Source: Apiotrichum sp. Y4204
Lineage: Eukaryota > Basidiomycota > Tremellomycetes > Trichosporonales > Trichosporonaceae
NCBI GenBank assembly: GCA_025531455.1
Contig: JAMYHL010000037.1
Coordinates: 186,001 to 250,000 of the forward strand
Direction of reading: 5' to 3'
Length of the DNA: 64,000 nucleotides
Shown here: in pieces, positions 34,217 to 45,105 of the stretch
How positions within the stretch are numbered: position 1 is the stretch's first letter
Layout: every line of letters begins with the position of its first letter
Position numbers and translations under genes: made by a program
The notes under the pieces: generated by a model
The model's database searches: none
Told to the model about the DNA's origin: nothing
What the model saw: only the letters and a program-made list of their open reading frames with translations

Positions 34217-37212
34217 CTACCAACGGGAGCCACCAGCGGCACCGCCCCGACCGGACGGGGGCGCAGCACCACCACGGCCGCGGTTGGCAGACCAGGTCCC
34301 ACGGCCAGGGCGGTATACGCCCTCACCGCCGGCGGCGGGCGGGGCACCAGCAGCGGCTCCAGGAGTTGGCGAGGGCGTCTGGTCGGGCGACGGAGCGGCA
34401 GGCGCACCGTTGGCGGGCGACTGGGCGGGAGCACCACCTGCGGCCTCGGCAGCCTTCTTGGCTGCCAAACGGTCACGCCATGAACCGGGGGCGACACCAG
34501 GAACAGCGGGACGTCCGGCGGAAGGAGCAGCGGCGGCAGGCTCCGGACGACGGAGACCCGCACCGCTGGAACGCTCGGCGCGACGGCGCTCGGCCTCCTC
34601 TTCGCGCTCGCGCTGCTTGCGCGCTATCTCGTCGAGCTTGGCGCGCTCGGCTTCCCGCTCCGCCTTCTGGCGAGCAGCGCGGTCCGCGGCCTCCTTCGCA
34701 CGTGCCTCGATCTCGGCGGCAGCCTTAGCCTCCTGCTCCTCGCGCTCCTTAGCGAGTCGTTCCGCCTCGGCCTCCTTCTCCCTCTCGCGACGCTCGGCCT
34801 CCTCCTCCTCCGCACGTTCACACTCGAGACGCTCCTTCTCAGCACGGCGACGGGCGAGAACGTCTGCGAGGAACTTCTGCTTCTCCTCCTCGATGCGCTG
34901 AGCAGCAGCACGACGAGCAGCCTCAAACTCGGCCTCGCGCTGCGACTCAACCTCCCTGCGGGCAACAAGGTAGTCTGGCATGATACGGCCAAGACGGACC
35001 TTGAGCTCGACGTCAAGCTTCTGCTGGGCCTTGGCAGCCTCGCGGTCCATAGTGACGGCACGGTCGTGGGCCTCGCGGTCCTCCTTCTTCTGGCGGTCGT
35101 AGTCGGCAGTAAGAAGAACGCGCTCCTCCTTGCGGTAAGCACGCTCCAGGTGGTCCACACGCTTAGCGACGATACGAAGACGCTCGTTCATCTCGCGCTT
35201 CTCCTTGGCAATGTGCTCCACCTGCATAGCGACAATCTTGGAGGTGTCGAGCTCCTCGTCCTTGATGCCCGAAATGTCCACCTTGAGACCAACCTTGTCG
35301 GCAAGCTGCTCCGCAAGCTTACGGGCCTCCTCACGGCGAGTTGCCATCATCTGGGCCTGGAGACGGTCCATCTCGGCCTGACGAGCCGCCTCCTTCTCGC
35401 GACGAGCAGTCTCCTCGGCGAGCTGCTTGGCACGCTCCGCCTTGGCGGTCGACTCCTCGCGCTCGCGGCGGAGGTTCGCCTCCTCCATAAGCTCACGGCG
35501 CTTCTGGATGATAAGGCGACGGTGCTCGGTGCGCTTGCGCTCCTCCTCAGCCTCCGCAAGGGCAGCGGCGAATGCCTCGGCGCGGGAAACGACGGGAGCC
35601 GGGTTGAGGTACTGGATGGTGTTGTGGAGGTAGAGGGCAAGGTTAGAGAGGCGGTTGAGGTCCGCAGGAGCCGCAGCGAAGTTGATGGTCTTGGCAACGT
35701 GGTCGATGGAGGCGTTGATGTCACCGCGACGCGAGGCGTTCATGATGAACTTCTCAAGCGCAGGCATGTCGGTCGCCCACGGGCCGTTGTCAAACGCCTT
35801 GACGAGCGAGAGAATGTGGGAGAGAGTGACAGTGCTGTAAACGCGCGAGAGCTCCTGAATGAGGCGGGAGAGAACGACGTCACGGAGAGCGGGAAGGTAA
35901 GCAGCGAAGTCGGCGGGGAGGTTGGTGACAAGGGGGGCAAGCTCCTTGCAAGCGGTAAGGGGCTGGAAGTCGACCTCGAGAACGTTGTACAGCTGACGAA
36001 CATCGGCGGGGACGCGCTTGAGGTGCTTCGAAGCGGCGTCGTGAACAAGAGCCTCACGAGTAGGCATCTTGGGGAGGTTGAGAAGGGCAACCAGGCGCTG
36101 CTTGGTCTCAACATCACCAAGAGGAACGGCGAGGGCCGAAAGAAGAACCGCAGCGGGCGCCTTCTCGGAGACGGTGCCGGCACGCTCCGCGTACTGGTAG
36201 TAGCGCGCCCAGGCTGCGGCGTGGAAGACGGCAGTGTGCTTTCCACCCTCGGCCTTGAAGATCTGGGTGAGCTTCTCGTAGTAGTTGGCCATCATCGAAG
36301 GCTTGGAAGCTTTCCGGCCAGCAACGAGACCGTGAACATCCTCGACCGAACGGAACGCCTCCTGCCAGAGCTCGAGCTCAACAGCGGTCTCGAGCTGGAG
36401 GAAACGGGTGTCGAGGTGGCGGGCAAGGGTCTCCGGGTCCTGAAGGTTGACAGCGTGCTGCTGGTGGCCGTACTTGGTAGCGTTGGCGAGGTCCTTGCGG
36501 AGACGCTGCTCGCAGAGGCGACGGAAGTCCGACTTGCGCTGGTGCTCCTTGCAGAAAGCGAAGGCACGGTGAGCAATCTGCTGATAGATAACCTCAAGAC
36601 GGTCGTTGCCCTTGGCAATGTCGAGCGAAACATCGTAAGCGTCCCAGCAGAGCTTCTGCGCAGGGCCAATGAGCTGGCGCTCAATGTGGTCGCGGTCACC
36701 GGTCTTGTCAACAAACGCATCAAGCATCATGGTCGAGGGCTGGAGGGGAAGGTCATCGTCCTCAGCCTCGGCGGTCGAGGCAGGGAGAGCGGCAACCTTG
36801 ACCTCAGCCTCCTTGATGGCGGCGGCGAGGCGCGCCTCAGCCGACTCAATGAAGTGAAGGAGGACCTTCTCAATCGACGCAACGTTCTGGTTCTGGGCAG
36901 CATTCTTGTACTGAACGAGAGCCTCGCGAGCGTTCGAGCGGCGCTGAAGGACGATACACAAGTCAATGTACTTGATGACAATAGGCTCGAGGGTGGCAAT
37001 GGGCGTGTGCTTGAAGCGCTTCCTGAATACGTGTGAGTAGGTGCGTGCGCGGACAATATGAATATTGTCTTTCAATGGGAATATTAGACGCACGACTGGA
37101 AGACCTCGGAGAGGAACTCGAACGCCTGAGCCTGCGACTGAGTGGTGCCGAGGGCCAGGAGCTCCTCGGCACGCCTGAGGGCGTTCTCAGGCTTGACGTA
37201 GACGGGGGGCAT
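34217..37212 (-). CDS. TIF32: Eukaryotic translation initiation factor 3 subunit A
   Basis: Two exons (37212-37094, 37022-34217) give 974 aa, close to yeast Tif32. It starts MPPVYVKPENALRRAEELL. The family blocks FEFLSEVFQSKRFKHTPIA, MVKYIDLCVELRRS-like KYIDLCIVLQRRSNA, and FLQLETAVELELWQEAFRSV-EDVHGL follow; these form the PCI-type spectrin repeats. A PCI/winged-helix part lies around residues 330-500 and a long Glu/Arg/Ala coiled coil covers residues 520-860. The C-terminus is Gly/Pro/Arg-rich with RGG-like repeats (NRGRGGAAPPSGRGG). eIF3a nucleates the eIF3 complex on the 40S subunit. Codon use is strongly biased to GAG/AAG/CTC as expected for high expression, which also creates a long antisense frame that is not a gene. 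Confidence 0.96.
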
Positions 37213-38845
37213 GATGTGACTGGTTGTTGCGCGGTGGTGCTGCTTTGTCGCAAGCGTCGCTTTTTAATGGGAGCTGATCGGGCGGGGGTGTTGGTGATCG
37301 CTTTTTGGTGTGGTGATAGAGCAGACTACTATCTTCCTCGCTGCCGGCTGGACGCTATGTGGCAGCAATTTATCGATGCGGTCGCTTTGGAGAGTGTGGG
37401 GTGGGTGAGGGGGGGTGAGGAGGTAGCGACGACGAGACAATAGATGGCATGGACGACAACCACTGGCACGCACAGTGGCAGCCACACACCACTGAGGCGC
37501 TGGCAATACACGCGCGTACTGGGCTGGAGCCGCGGTCTACCAAAAAAAAAAGGGAAGAAAAGCTGGGCCAGGCAGCTGGCTGGCTGAACGTGACTTTCAT
37601 ATCGCCGTTATTACCGCTCCATGTGGCACAGTTGATTAAGCCGGCCAAGCCGGCCGAGAAGCTGATTCAAGCTGCCCATGCTGCCCAGCTGGCTGATCAG
37701 GGATCAGGGAGCTTGAGGCCTTGAGGTCTTGGGAGATATCACCATGAATCAACCGGGTGGCATGGACTGGCCACCAGTGATCAAGCTTGAAGTCGACTAA
37801 AGCATACTACACAACTGCGTGACTGGTAATGCTGTGCACGTGATCCTTCAAGCAGGTAATCTATGAAGCTATGATGTACGGCCTAGGTGCCACGAGCTAG
37901 CTGCATGAATGAGTACGAGGCTTATTGCTGATCGCTGATCGATAGTCACAGAAATTCAGAAGCAGTTACTGTGCAGAGTCACCTGCTGCGGGCGACACAG
38001 TAGCAATGAGCATAGTAGGAGAATTGAGACCCCAGCAAGGACGGGTGGGGACGAATGACGCAACGGGAACGAGCATTCCCCACGGTTGCACCGCTGCTGC
38101 AGCGGCTGGTGCTGGATCGCTGGACGACAGCTCGAAAGCCCAGGCCGGGGATGGACGCCACTTGCATATCTTTGGTCCGGTATGCACAAGCTCGGATTTG
38201 CGCCGAGGCTGCTGCTTGATACTGCGCTACTGCGGACCCGATCATCAAGTGAGATTAATGTCGACCTCCACGCGCAGCACGGCGCGCCCAGACATTTCTC
38301 TGCACTCATGCACCTTTTTGTTTGACGTGGACGACGACGACGACGGCAATGATGAGTGACTGCGCAGCACACACACGCACACGCGCACAGGCAACATGCG
38401 AGCTTTGCGAGCACACTAGCACACCAGCCACAGCGTGCCAGCGAGGCGTGTCCCGCAAGCCGCGGATTTGGGCGCAGTTGATTATTTGTATTGGATATAA
38501 TGGACAAATGAGAGGCGATTGTCCCAATGGCCAACGGCAATTAAACCACCTGTTAAGTCTTGTAATCCCTCTCACCGCACACAAAGACAAGCTTTCGCCA
38601 ATAGCCAGACGACACTCCATTTCATCATCTCCCTTATCCACCTAGTCCTGGGCTGTCCTAGTCGGTGCGGTCCATCCCATCATCATCATCATCATCATCC
38701 CACACCCCAGTCACTCACTCATCATCGCCATCCATCCATCCATCAACCCATCCATCTCGGTCTCTTTCTACTCAACAACACCACCCATCTTTACCACACC
38801 ACCACCACAACCACCACCACCGTTCATTGACGAATCAGCCCGGCC
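37213..38845. promoter_or_regulatory. Divergent promoter region of eIF3a (-) and epsin (+)
   Basis: The 1.6-kb spacer has no gene I can support. The epsin side (38640-38840) is a CA/CT-rich leader with a CAT microsatellite. A mixed CA-rich patch lies near 38369-38390. Confidence 0.5.
38678..38699 (+). repeat. CAT trinucleotide microsatellite
   Basis: About seven CAT units lie in the pyrimidine/adenine-rich leader upstream of the epsin start. Confidence 0.85.
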
Positions 38846-40937
38846 ATGGCGCAGTCCCTGCAGCACTTGTGAGTACTCTGATGAAGCAACCCATGCTGAC
38901 ATGCACAGCGGCCGTGGTGGTACGTACAATCGCACTCATGACCCTTCCTTACCGTTGCGCAACAAGAGCTCCATGACTAACATTGTGCAGCCCTCCGGGT
39001 GGCCAAAAACTATACAAAGGGTTATAGCGACACGCAGGTGGGTGGGCCGCATATGCCGGCCAGCGGCGACACGCTGTCAAGTCGTCCGAAGCTCTCGTTG
39101 CTGACGCTTCTCCCAGACAAAAGTCCGCGATGCCACATCGAACGATCCATGGGGCCCTTCGGGTACCCAGATGAACGAGATTGCGCAGCTCACTTACCAA
39201 CAGTGCGTCTCACCGTCACACTTCCATGTTCAGGCCACTAACTTCAACAGGGGTGACTTCGTGGAGATCATGGAGATGCTCGACAAGCGTTTGAACGACA
39301 AGGGCAAGAACTGGCGTCATGTGTTCAAGGTATGTATAATACCACATCGACTATAGTATCGGGCAGAACGTTCCATTGCGCCAAAGGGAGATGTGACGAC
39401 AAATGCACAAGGATGCGCCCGCAGGCGCCCCGATCCCGTTTGGTCGGACACCCCCGCCACTGTGTTCTGCGGCGCCTCCAGCCAATGCATCCCTTCGACA
39501 TTTCTTCACTCTTCGCTTGTTTGTGCTAACTCTTCCAGGCGCTTACGCTTCTCGACTACTGTCTACACGCCGGGAGTGAAAATGTCGTCATCTATTTCAA
39601 GGACAACCTCTACATTGTCAAGACTCTCAAGGAGTTTGTCTATGTCGACGACCAGGGCAAGGACGTCGGACACAATGTTCGCCAGAAGGCCAAGGACATT
39701 ACCAACTTGCTCAACGACGAGGAGCGGCTACGTGCGGAGCGCCGCCAGCGGGGTGCCATGCGTGATCGCATGTTGGGAAACATTGCCGACTCCGGCCTGC
39801 GTGGCGAGGAAGACTACGGACGCCGCTCACCAGGCTCCTCCCGCCCGACCAACGGCCCCGGCCCCAGCGGCACCAGTGGCCGCAACCGTGACGAGGACGA
39901 AGATCTCCAGCGTGCCCTCCAGGCAAGCATGGACACGAACGCCGACGAAGCTCGCCGTCGCAACCAGGAGCTTCAGGAAGAAGACGAGCTCCAGAAGGCG
40001 ATTCGTCTGAGTGAGGACGAAGAGGCGAAACGCAAGAGGGAGCAGGAGGAAGCCACCCAGCGTGCTCTGATGGACGACGGATTCCAGCTCCAGTCAAACA
40101 ACCTCTATGCGCAACAGCAGCAGCAGCAGCCGCAATACACTGGTTTCCCTTTGGTCGACCTTTCCAACCCTCAGCCCCTTCAGCCTCAGTTCACATCTTA
40201 CAACGTGAGTGCTTGACGGGGCATCTTGTCTAATCTTACAGCCTTTCTACGCCCAGATGCTTGCCCAGCAGCAGCAGCAGCAACAGCAGGACGAGTACAT
40301 GCGTCAGCAGATGATGCTCCAGCAGCAGCAACAGCAGCAGCAACAGCAGCAGCAACAGATGCTCCAGCAACAGCAGATGATGGCACAGCAGCAGCAGAGT
40401 CTCTTCCCCCAACCAACAGGGTACGGTTCCAACAACCCCTTCGCCCCTCAGTCTGCGCAGACCTCACTCCTCGACCCCCAGCCTACAGCTACACAGTCGA
40501 TGTTCAACCCCTCACCCCAGCCCTCTCAGCAGCAGCAGCAGCCTCAACCCTCTACATCTTCTTTCCCTTCCCTCTCCCCGCCTCTCACCCCAACCCCGGC
40601 CGCCGCATCCAAGCCGGCATGGCAGCCACCGCAGCCTAAGAAGGATGACGGCGCGAATGCACACCTCGCCAACCTGCTCGGGCGCGGACGTGAGGACGGA
40701 CTTGACACTTTCGGCAACGTTGGCAACTTGCGTGAGTACCCAAGGGCGCCGCTTCGTACACAGCTTCATTGCACTGTGTTCGCTGACAAAACAGGTATCC
40801 CGACTGGTGCACCATTCCACACCTCGAACCGTATGGCAGTGCAGCAGACGGGCCTCGGTGCCAACAACCCGTTTGGCCAGATGCAGGGGCAGAACACGCA
40901 GCAGAAGCAAAATGAGCAACCATTCTTCTCGATTTAA
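38846..40937 (+). CDS. ENT1: Epsin (ENTH-domain endocytic adaptor)
   Basis: Eight exons (38846-38868, 38909-38919, 38991-39037, 39117-39202, 39251-39329, 39539-40204, 40242-40731, 40795-40937) give 514 aa. The ENTH domain is complete: ALRVAKNYTKGYSDTQ, KVRDATSNDPWGPSGTQMNE, FVEIMEMLDKRLNDKGKNWR, ALTLLDYCLHAGSENVV and VRQKAKDITNLLNDEERL, giving PtdIns(4,5)P2 binding at the plasma membrane. Two UIMs follow (DEDLQRALQASM; EDELQKAIRLSED), then a Gln-rich region, and two NPF motifs (NNPFAPQ, NNPFGQM) that bind EH-domain proteins such as Pan1/Ede1. Exon 2 is an 11-nt micro-exon encoding GRG at the start of ENTH helix 0; without it the frame fails. The protein couples ubiquitinated cargo to clathrin coats. 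Confidence 0.94.
40256..40400 (+). repeat. CAG/CAA repeat encoding poly-Gln in epsin
   Basis: The tract alternates CAG and CAA, with runs of up to about ten Gln broken by Met and Leu. Mixed codons suggest selection for protein sequence, or slowed slippage, rather than a pure microsatellite. Confidence 0.85.
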
Positions 40938-41467
40938 TCCATCTAGTCTTAGCCACGCTGTCTTCGGCGACTGTCCCTCGGTATGCGTTTCTGTCCCATC
41001 CTTCTGTTGTGAGAGTTCGGTAGAGTTACGATCATGCACGTGTTTCCGGATAGCCCCTGCCCTCATGCACTTACGGGCGTGGGGCGTGCGACCTCCTAGA
41101 AGACAGATAAAAGATACGAATGCTCATTGGCGCTCTTTGTGGCTTGCGAGCCGTATGAAATGAGCCATGTACTTATCATGTTGTGTGATCGACAATTCGA
41201 CAAGAGGCAGATGACGCGTTCATCAACCCCGGCTAATTGACGAATCGATCGCAACACTTCCGATACGGGTCACCTTGTGGCAGAGGGCTCAAGTTCTGCA
41301 AAAGTCATGGGCGGAGCGTTCAGAGCGCAGATGCTTCTGGCGGAAGAGGTCTTTGATCATCACTCAGAATGGCCTGAACAGAGGTAACGGGCAGCACTGA
41401 CTTTGAAAAACAATGCATCTAATAAACAACGAAGTAGGGATACAATGGGGGGTTGCTAATGGAGTTT
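40938..41467. other. Convergent 3' spacer, no gene seen
   Basis: It lies between the epsin stop (+) and the UBC6-like stop (-). No motif-bearing frame or RNA gene is recognised. Confidence 0.6.
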
Positions 41468-42583
41468 TCAGCGGCGAAACACCATGGCCGCAAGAAGAGC
41501 GACGAGCGTGCCGATGAGCACGTCGAGCCAGAGGGGGGAGGAACGACGTGTTGCCTGCTGCGTGAGGCCAACGGGGGCCATAGGCGCTGTGGGTGTCGCT
41601 CGTAGAACAGCGGGAACTGGGGCGGGTGTTGGGCCAGGTGGAGCAGCGCCTGCTGTCGGAACGGGGCTTGAGACTGCTGGGGCTGGGGCCGGTGTGGGAG
41701 CTGGGACGACATCTGGTGTTATGGCCTGAGGGGCAGTGATGGCCGCGACTGGCGGAAGGGGTCGATCAACTGGAGCTGGCGGAGGAGGAGAAGCGGAACT
41801 AGGTTCAACAGGAGGTTCGACGAGTTGGGATGGCGCTGTTCCATCTGAAGCGCTGCTGGACTCCTGGGCATTAGGCGGATCATCCTTCGCAGTCTCCGTC
41901 GACTCCTTCTCTGCAGTTCCTAGTGTTTTGGGCTTTGGTGCCGGGTCAGGGAGGAGTGTGACATTGCTTTCCTGGCAGGTGGGGCAGGTCCACTCTCGCG
42001 AGCTACAAGTTAGCATACCACCATTCACAACTAAACTTACAGCTTTGCAAGACGCCGACGCTCTTCCTTGGGGAGGTCGAGCGCGCCAATGGCGCTGAGC
42101 GCCTCCCCGTCCTGGGTCCAGAATGAGCGCAAGCCGGTGATCGCCGTCCGCACACCCCACGCCGGCTGCCAACTGCCTGCGTGGAAGCTCGTCAAGCCGT
42201 CGATACAGATCTTCTTGTTCAGTTCGAAGCGTCCGTTAGGCGTCATAAGAAGGATGTCGGGGGCCGACATTGGGTACGTCGATGGCAGGACAATGCGGAG
42301 GTGGTACAGGCCTGATGTTTAGTCACCATACATAATGAGGCCTAGTCACTTACCACCCTCGTAGTCCGTCCCCGGAACGCCGCGCACAGTACAGTGCCAC
42401 TCAAAAATGTCTGACTGGTAGGTCAGTTACCGTGATTCGTGTCAAGCCTACCTCAAGCGGCGCGGCGACGAAGCCATCCTCATCCGGGTTCGCGAGTTCG
42501 GCCGCCTCCTGCATGATCCGCTTCACCGCCCAATTGCGCATGTTAACCGGGCGGCGGGACGACGATGCTGTGGAGGAGGCCAT
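41468..42583 (-). CDS. UBC6: UBC6/UBE2J-type tail-anchored ubiquitin-conjugating enzyme
   Basis: Four exons (42583-42452, 42414-42354, 42311-42041, 42002-41468) give 332 aa. The UBC fold is clear: NWAVKRIMQEAAELAN, FEWHCTVRGVPGTDYEGGLY, LPSTYPMSAPDILLMTPNGR and NKKICIDGLTSFHAGSWQPA. The Cys of KKIC is the expected active site. The HPN triad is replaced by TPN and the active-site loop lengthened, as in the UBE2J/Ubc6 class. The C-terminus has a CPTC pair, a long Pro/Ala/Glu-rich linker and a single terminal TM (WLDVLIGTLVALLAAMVFRR), so it is tail-anchored in the ER with a role in ERAD. The long linker fits UBE2J1 better than short yeast Ubc6. Confidence 0.92.
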
Positions 42584-43776
42584 GTTGGTGTCGGCGTCGA
42601 GAAGGTGAGGGCAGAAGGTGGTAATGAGCGCCGACCAGTAGATAACGTCCAGCGGGCGGTTTCAGGTTCGTGTCAATTGAGAGGGTCGCCGAGGCGCTGT
42701 GTTAAGCCCAATGACGAATGGCAATGGTAGAGGAGGGGGAATGCGAGTGGTATCGAGAAAACGATGCGCTGTAGGAACAGCGACAATGTGAGTATGAAGA
42801 GTACAATAACAATGCAGTACGTGTTGACGTGTCGAGCCAAGCTGATGATCGATTTGCAGCGTTGGGTTGAGGCGGTGATCGTCGTGAAACGGTGACAACA
42901 TGGCTGGACTCGAAGACCTCGTTGGCCGCTGTGGTCCGCTGGGGCTGCGCGGTTCGCCACCAGACAGACAGTCACTTGCGCATCTCGCAGCTTGTGCATC
43001 TCGCAGAGTGCACAGCAAGGAGGCTACGGAGATTGACAGATGTCCGAAAAACACGTATTTTACGTAAGTCAGCCCCTGTTGCCTGTCTGATTCCGCTGCA
43101 TCTCCGCTCTGTTCCCGTACTCTGTCGTGTGAGTTTGCCGCCTTCTTTGCATGGCTTTGGGTTGCTTTGGGTTGCTTGGGCCCTATTTCTCCGACTTGGC
43201 CGACTTTTGGCCTGGGGGGATCGAGTTCGACTGGCACTCTGGGCAGGCACTGTTTGTTTCGGGCGCTACCTCCGCCTCTGTCCGGTCGCCCACCATCTGG
43301 ATGGCCTCATTATCTCCTGGGGCACTTCGATCTTGGTAGGCTTTTTTTCGACAATCTCGCCATCAAGCAACTGCTCCTCTTCATCAACGACTTTGTGCAT
43401 ATCATTCCAATCCAACAACTTGACGCCCATCGAGTCGACAAAGAGACAAGTCCCGTCTGCTTGGATCCGCCACATCCATCTGCCGCCAGCCACGTCTCCG
43501 CCTATCCGCCGCTCCGCAGCCCTTTCGTTCATTACTTGTCATTTTGTCTTCCCTCCCTCCACCAGCCGAGTCGTCCGCCACACTCCGATCCACCGCCTAT
43601 CAGTAATCAGATAACTTCTCTTCCAGTCTGGTCGTCCCATTCGGCCTCCTTCTCTGTGCTCTCCAGTCTCCTCCTTCTTGGTTGGCGGCGCACTTCTTAG
43701 GACTCACTACTCGGCACGGTCCCCATCGGCCTCACGGCGTCACCTCGCGAGTTCCCAGCTCCTGGCCTTGTCAACA
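42584..43776. promoter_or_regulatory. Divergent promoter region of UBC6 (-) and HAP3 (+)
   Basis: The 1.2-kb spacer has a pyrimidine-rich leader on the HAP3 side (43340-43770). Open frames of up to 240 codons on the plus strand run through this leader and lack motifs; they are treated as non-coding. Confidence 0.5.
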
Positions 43777-44677
43777 ATGGCCGAGCTCCAAAACATTGCG
43801 CCGCAGGGAGGCGCCGGGCTCTCCGCCCCCGCGCAGGGAGGCAACGCGGCGTTCACGGATGCGCAGGTGGACGAGTACCGCGAGCAGGACAGGTGGCTCC
43901 CAGTGCGTTTGATCGGTGTGGATGATGCTCGACGCTTCAACCCATCCATCTATTTTCCTCAACTGCAATGCTAATGTACCAGATTGCCAACGTCTCGCGT
44001 ATCATGAAGAACTCGCTCCCGACGACAGCAAAGGTGTCAAAGGAGGCTAAGGAGTGTGTGCAGGAGTGTGTGTCCGAGTTTATTAGTTTCATCGTGAGTA
44101 CCACCACCATTTCAGTAGAAGTACAGGGTGGAGCCAACCGAGACCGGATTGCGTGCCTGGCAACATGCCTGTTATGGATGGGGGATGCTTCAGCAAGATC
44201 AGCAAGCTACATCGTAGCAGATGAGCTACACAAGCCGGAGAATCGTCCTCGTCAAGGGGAGCCGCTACGGACAGATCCCTCGCATGCCGACCTGCCGCGA
44301 CTAAGATTGCTCACCTCAACAGACATCCGAGGCGGCAGAAAAGTGCCTGAACGAGAAGCGCAAAACCATCAACGGCGAGGACATACTGACTTCGATGCGC
44401 TCACTCGGCTTCGACAACTATGAGGGCGTTCTGAAGGTGTACCTCGCAAAGTACCGAGAGGTGAGTTGCTGCGAGTGGAAAATCTATGTCACCTAAAAGG
44501 TCTTGGCTTTCCCTCCTTCCTATTTCTTTACTGACTGCTCAGCACCAGATCACGCAGGCGCGTTTGAGGCAAAATCAGGGTGCAGCGGAGGAGGACGGCG
44601 ACATGAAGCGGAGTGCGGACGACGACGATGTGGCCGCACGGAAGAAGGCTCGTGGACCGAAGCGACGTGAAGAGTAG
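43777..44677 (+). CDS. HAP3: CCAAT-binding factor subunit HAP3/NF-YB
   Basis: Four exons (43777-43902, 43983-44093, 44323-44460, 44543-44677) give 169 aa. The histone-fold domain is nearly canonical: [60 protein letters not shown] and [20 protein letters not shown], followed by VYLAKYRE. It dimerises with HAP5/NF-YC and, with HAP2/NF-YA, binds CCAAT boxes to control respiration, iron use and secondary metabolism. The tail contains a Lys/Arg patch ([13 protein letters not shown]) that could act as nuclear signal. The second intron (229 nt) is long for this window. Flanking residues (about 35 N-terminal, Gly/Ala-rich) are unconserved. Confidence 0.97.
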
Positions 44678-45105
44678 GCACGCCCGTCGAGAGATCGCCA
44701 GAGCAGGCTCTGTGTATAGGGACTACTGCTTCGTCCGTGCAGTGTCCAGTGGATTGCCGAGCTACAAAGAGTGGATCTGGGTGAGAAGTGCCCTAGTCCA
44801 TTCACTGGAAGCTAGCAGAGCGAGCATCGCTTGTTGGACGGAGACTAGCTCCGTCTGGGGAAAGAACACGATGGTAGTGCGCGCGCGGAGCAGAATGGTA
44901 CATTGCCATTTATTGTTCCACGGCTGCACATGGGGCACCCGGCCACAAAATCGCCCGTAATTATAGAATGCCGGGATGCAATACTGTATCCACTGTAACC
45001 ACTCAGAAAACATTGTGCAGAACGGACGATGCAAGATTATGAGGGTAGTGGCTAATCATGTATCTAGAAATCTTCCTTCTTCTTCTCTTCTCGCGACTCA
45101 CTCCG
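44678..45105. other. Convergent 3' spacer, no gene seen
   Basis: It lies between the HAP3 stop (+) and the listerin stop (-). No gene or RNA is recognised. Confidence 0.6.

Noticed and set aside
35066..37036. 656-codon open frame on the plus strand, antisense to eIF3a
   Set aside because: It is the mirror of a highly biased coding sequence (GAG/AAG/CTC codons leave few stops on the reverse strand). It is Leu/Val/Gly-rich without domain motifs, and the opposite strand encodes an unmistakable eIF3a.
42892..43614. 240-codon plus-strand frame upstream of HAP3
   Set aside because: It runs through a pyrimidine-rich leader, has no motif and stops before the HAP3 ATG; leader sequence is the simpler reading.
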